The notes beneath the pieces are model-generated. The model did not search any database and was not told the origin of the DNA. It was given only the letters and a program-made list of their open reading frames with translations. A DNA stretch of 38,103 nt, taken from NCBI GenBank assembly GCA_946480535.1, contig CAMLKA010000005.1, forward strand, positions 1 to 38,103. Direction: 5' to 3'. Within the stretch, counting starts at the first letter, position 1. Each line of letters starts with the position of its first letter. The stretch is from an uncultured Candidatus Saccharibacteria bacterium. Lineage in GTDB: Bacteria > Patescibacteria > Saccharimonadia > Saccharimonadales > UBA1547. Both the position numbers and the translations under genes were made by a program. Positions 38,036 to 38,103 of the stretch are shown in pieces.

Positions 38036-38103
38036 TTAGTAAACGCTAAGAAGCAATTCACCACCAAGGCGCTGCTTCACAGCTTCTTGGCCAGTAACAA
38101 CAC
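38036..38103 (-). CDS. rpsH: Ribosomal protein S8 (uS8), C-terminal fragment
   Basis: Only the last 22 codons are in the window: VVTGQEAVKQRLGGELLLSVY then TAA. This fits the end of S8 (...T-x-x-x-A-x-x-x-x-L-G-G-E-x-L-x-x-V). In the standard spc operon rplF follows at once; here a terminator and 1.7 kb of other DNA intervene. Confidence 0.85.
   Translation of the reverse strand, partial: VVTGQEAVKQRLGGELLLSVY

Noticed and set aside
1..38103. UGA read as an amino acid (Gracilibacteria/Absconditabacteria code)
   Set aside because: UGA terminates the pilin gene, holB and the GC-rich orphan gene at sensible ends, and conserved proteins show no in-frame UGA.
1..38103. CRISPR array or insertion sequence
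   Set aside because: No regularly spaced repeats and no transposase or integrase gene were seen.

Overview
The window looks like a chromosomal segment of a Patescibacteria (CPR) genome, most likely Candidatus Saccharibacteria (TM7). The ribosomal locus has rpsE running straight into rplO with no rpmD (uL30), and the L36 protein has lost all zinc ligands. UGA is used as an ordinary stop (pilin gene, holB), which argues against Gracilibacteria and Absconditabacteria. Genes are tightly packed, and several proteins resemble actinobacterial ones, which fits an epibiont of Actinobacteria. Taxonomy is an inference from gene content; no search was possible.

Layout. 1-6.6 kb: small housekeeping and unknown operons (CYTH-HD hydrolase, SAM methyltransferase, an enlarged nucleoside diphosphate kinase, a kinase-fold protein, then zinc-ribbon / ATP-grasp / Nudix / DUF2164). 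6.6-9.9 kb: type IV pilin, a small membrane protein, a HIT-like protein, tRNA-Trp, TsaC-like and MscS-like genes, plus a 30-bp direct repeat. 9.9-14.4 kb: DHA2-type MFS exporter, DUF6325 and SHOCT genes, an NDH-2-like flavoprotein and a CorA-like channel. 14.5-19.6 kb: an alpha-glucan operon (glycosyltransferase, GH57, GH15, unknown). 19.6-26.9 kb: rpmG, yajQ, three tRNAs, an RNA m5U methyltransferase, a large unknown protein, and an operon of pseudouridine synthase, holB, TPR and membrane protein.

26.9-38.1 kb: the spc/alpha ribosomal region on the minus strand, read from right to left: rpsH (cut by the window edge), rplF, rplR, rpsE, rplO, secY, infA, rpmJ, rpsM, rpsK, rpsD, rpoA, rplQ, rplM, rpsI. 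This normally continuous array is broken in three places. Between rpsH and rplF lie a winged-helix-like gene and a putative nuclease-fold gene, with a candidate antisense RNA. Between rplO and secY a secreted HExxH protein is encoded on the opposite strand. Between secY and infA lies a GC-rich gene of foreign composition, bracketed by inverted repeats and a duplicated secY 3' end.

Expression signals. Many first genes of transcription units have a -10 hexamer exactly 6 nt (often 6-9 nt) before the ATG, so transcription would start at or next to the start codon (leaderless mRNA), often with an extended -10 (TGn). Downstream genes in operons instead carry Shine-Dalgarno sequences. In at least five places the extended -10 sits directly against the T-tract of the upstream gene's terminator, giving very compact terminator-promoter joints.
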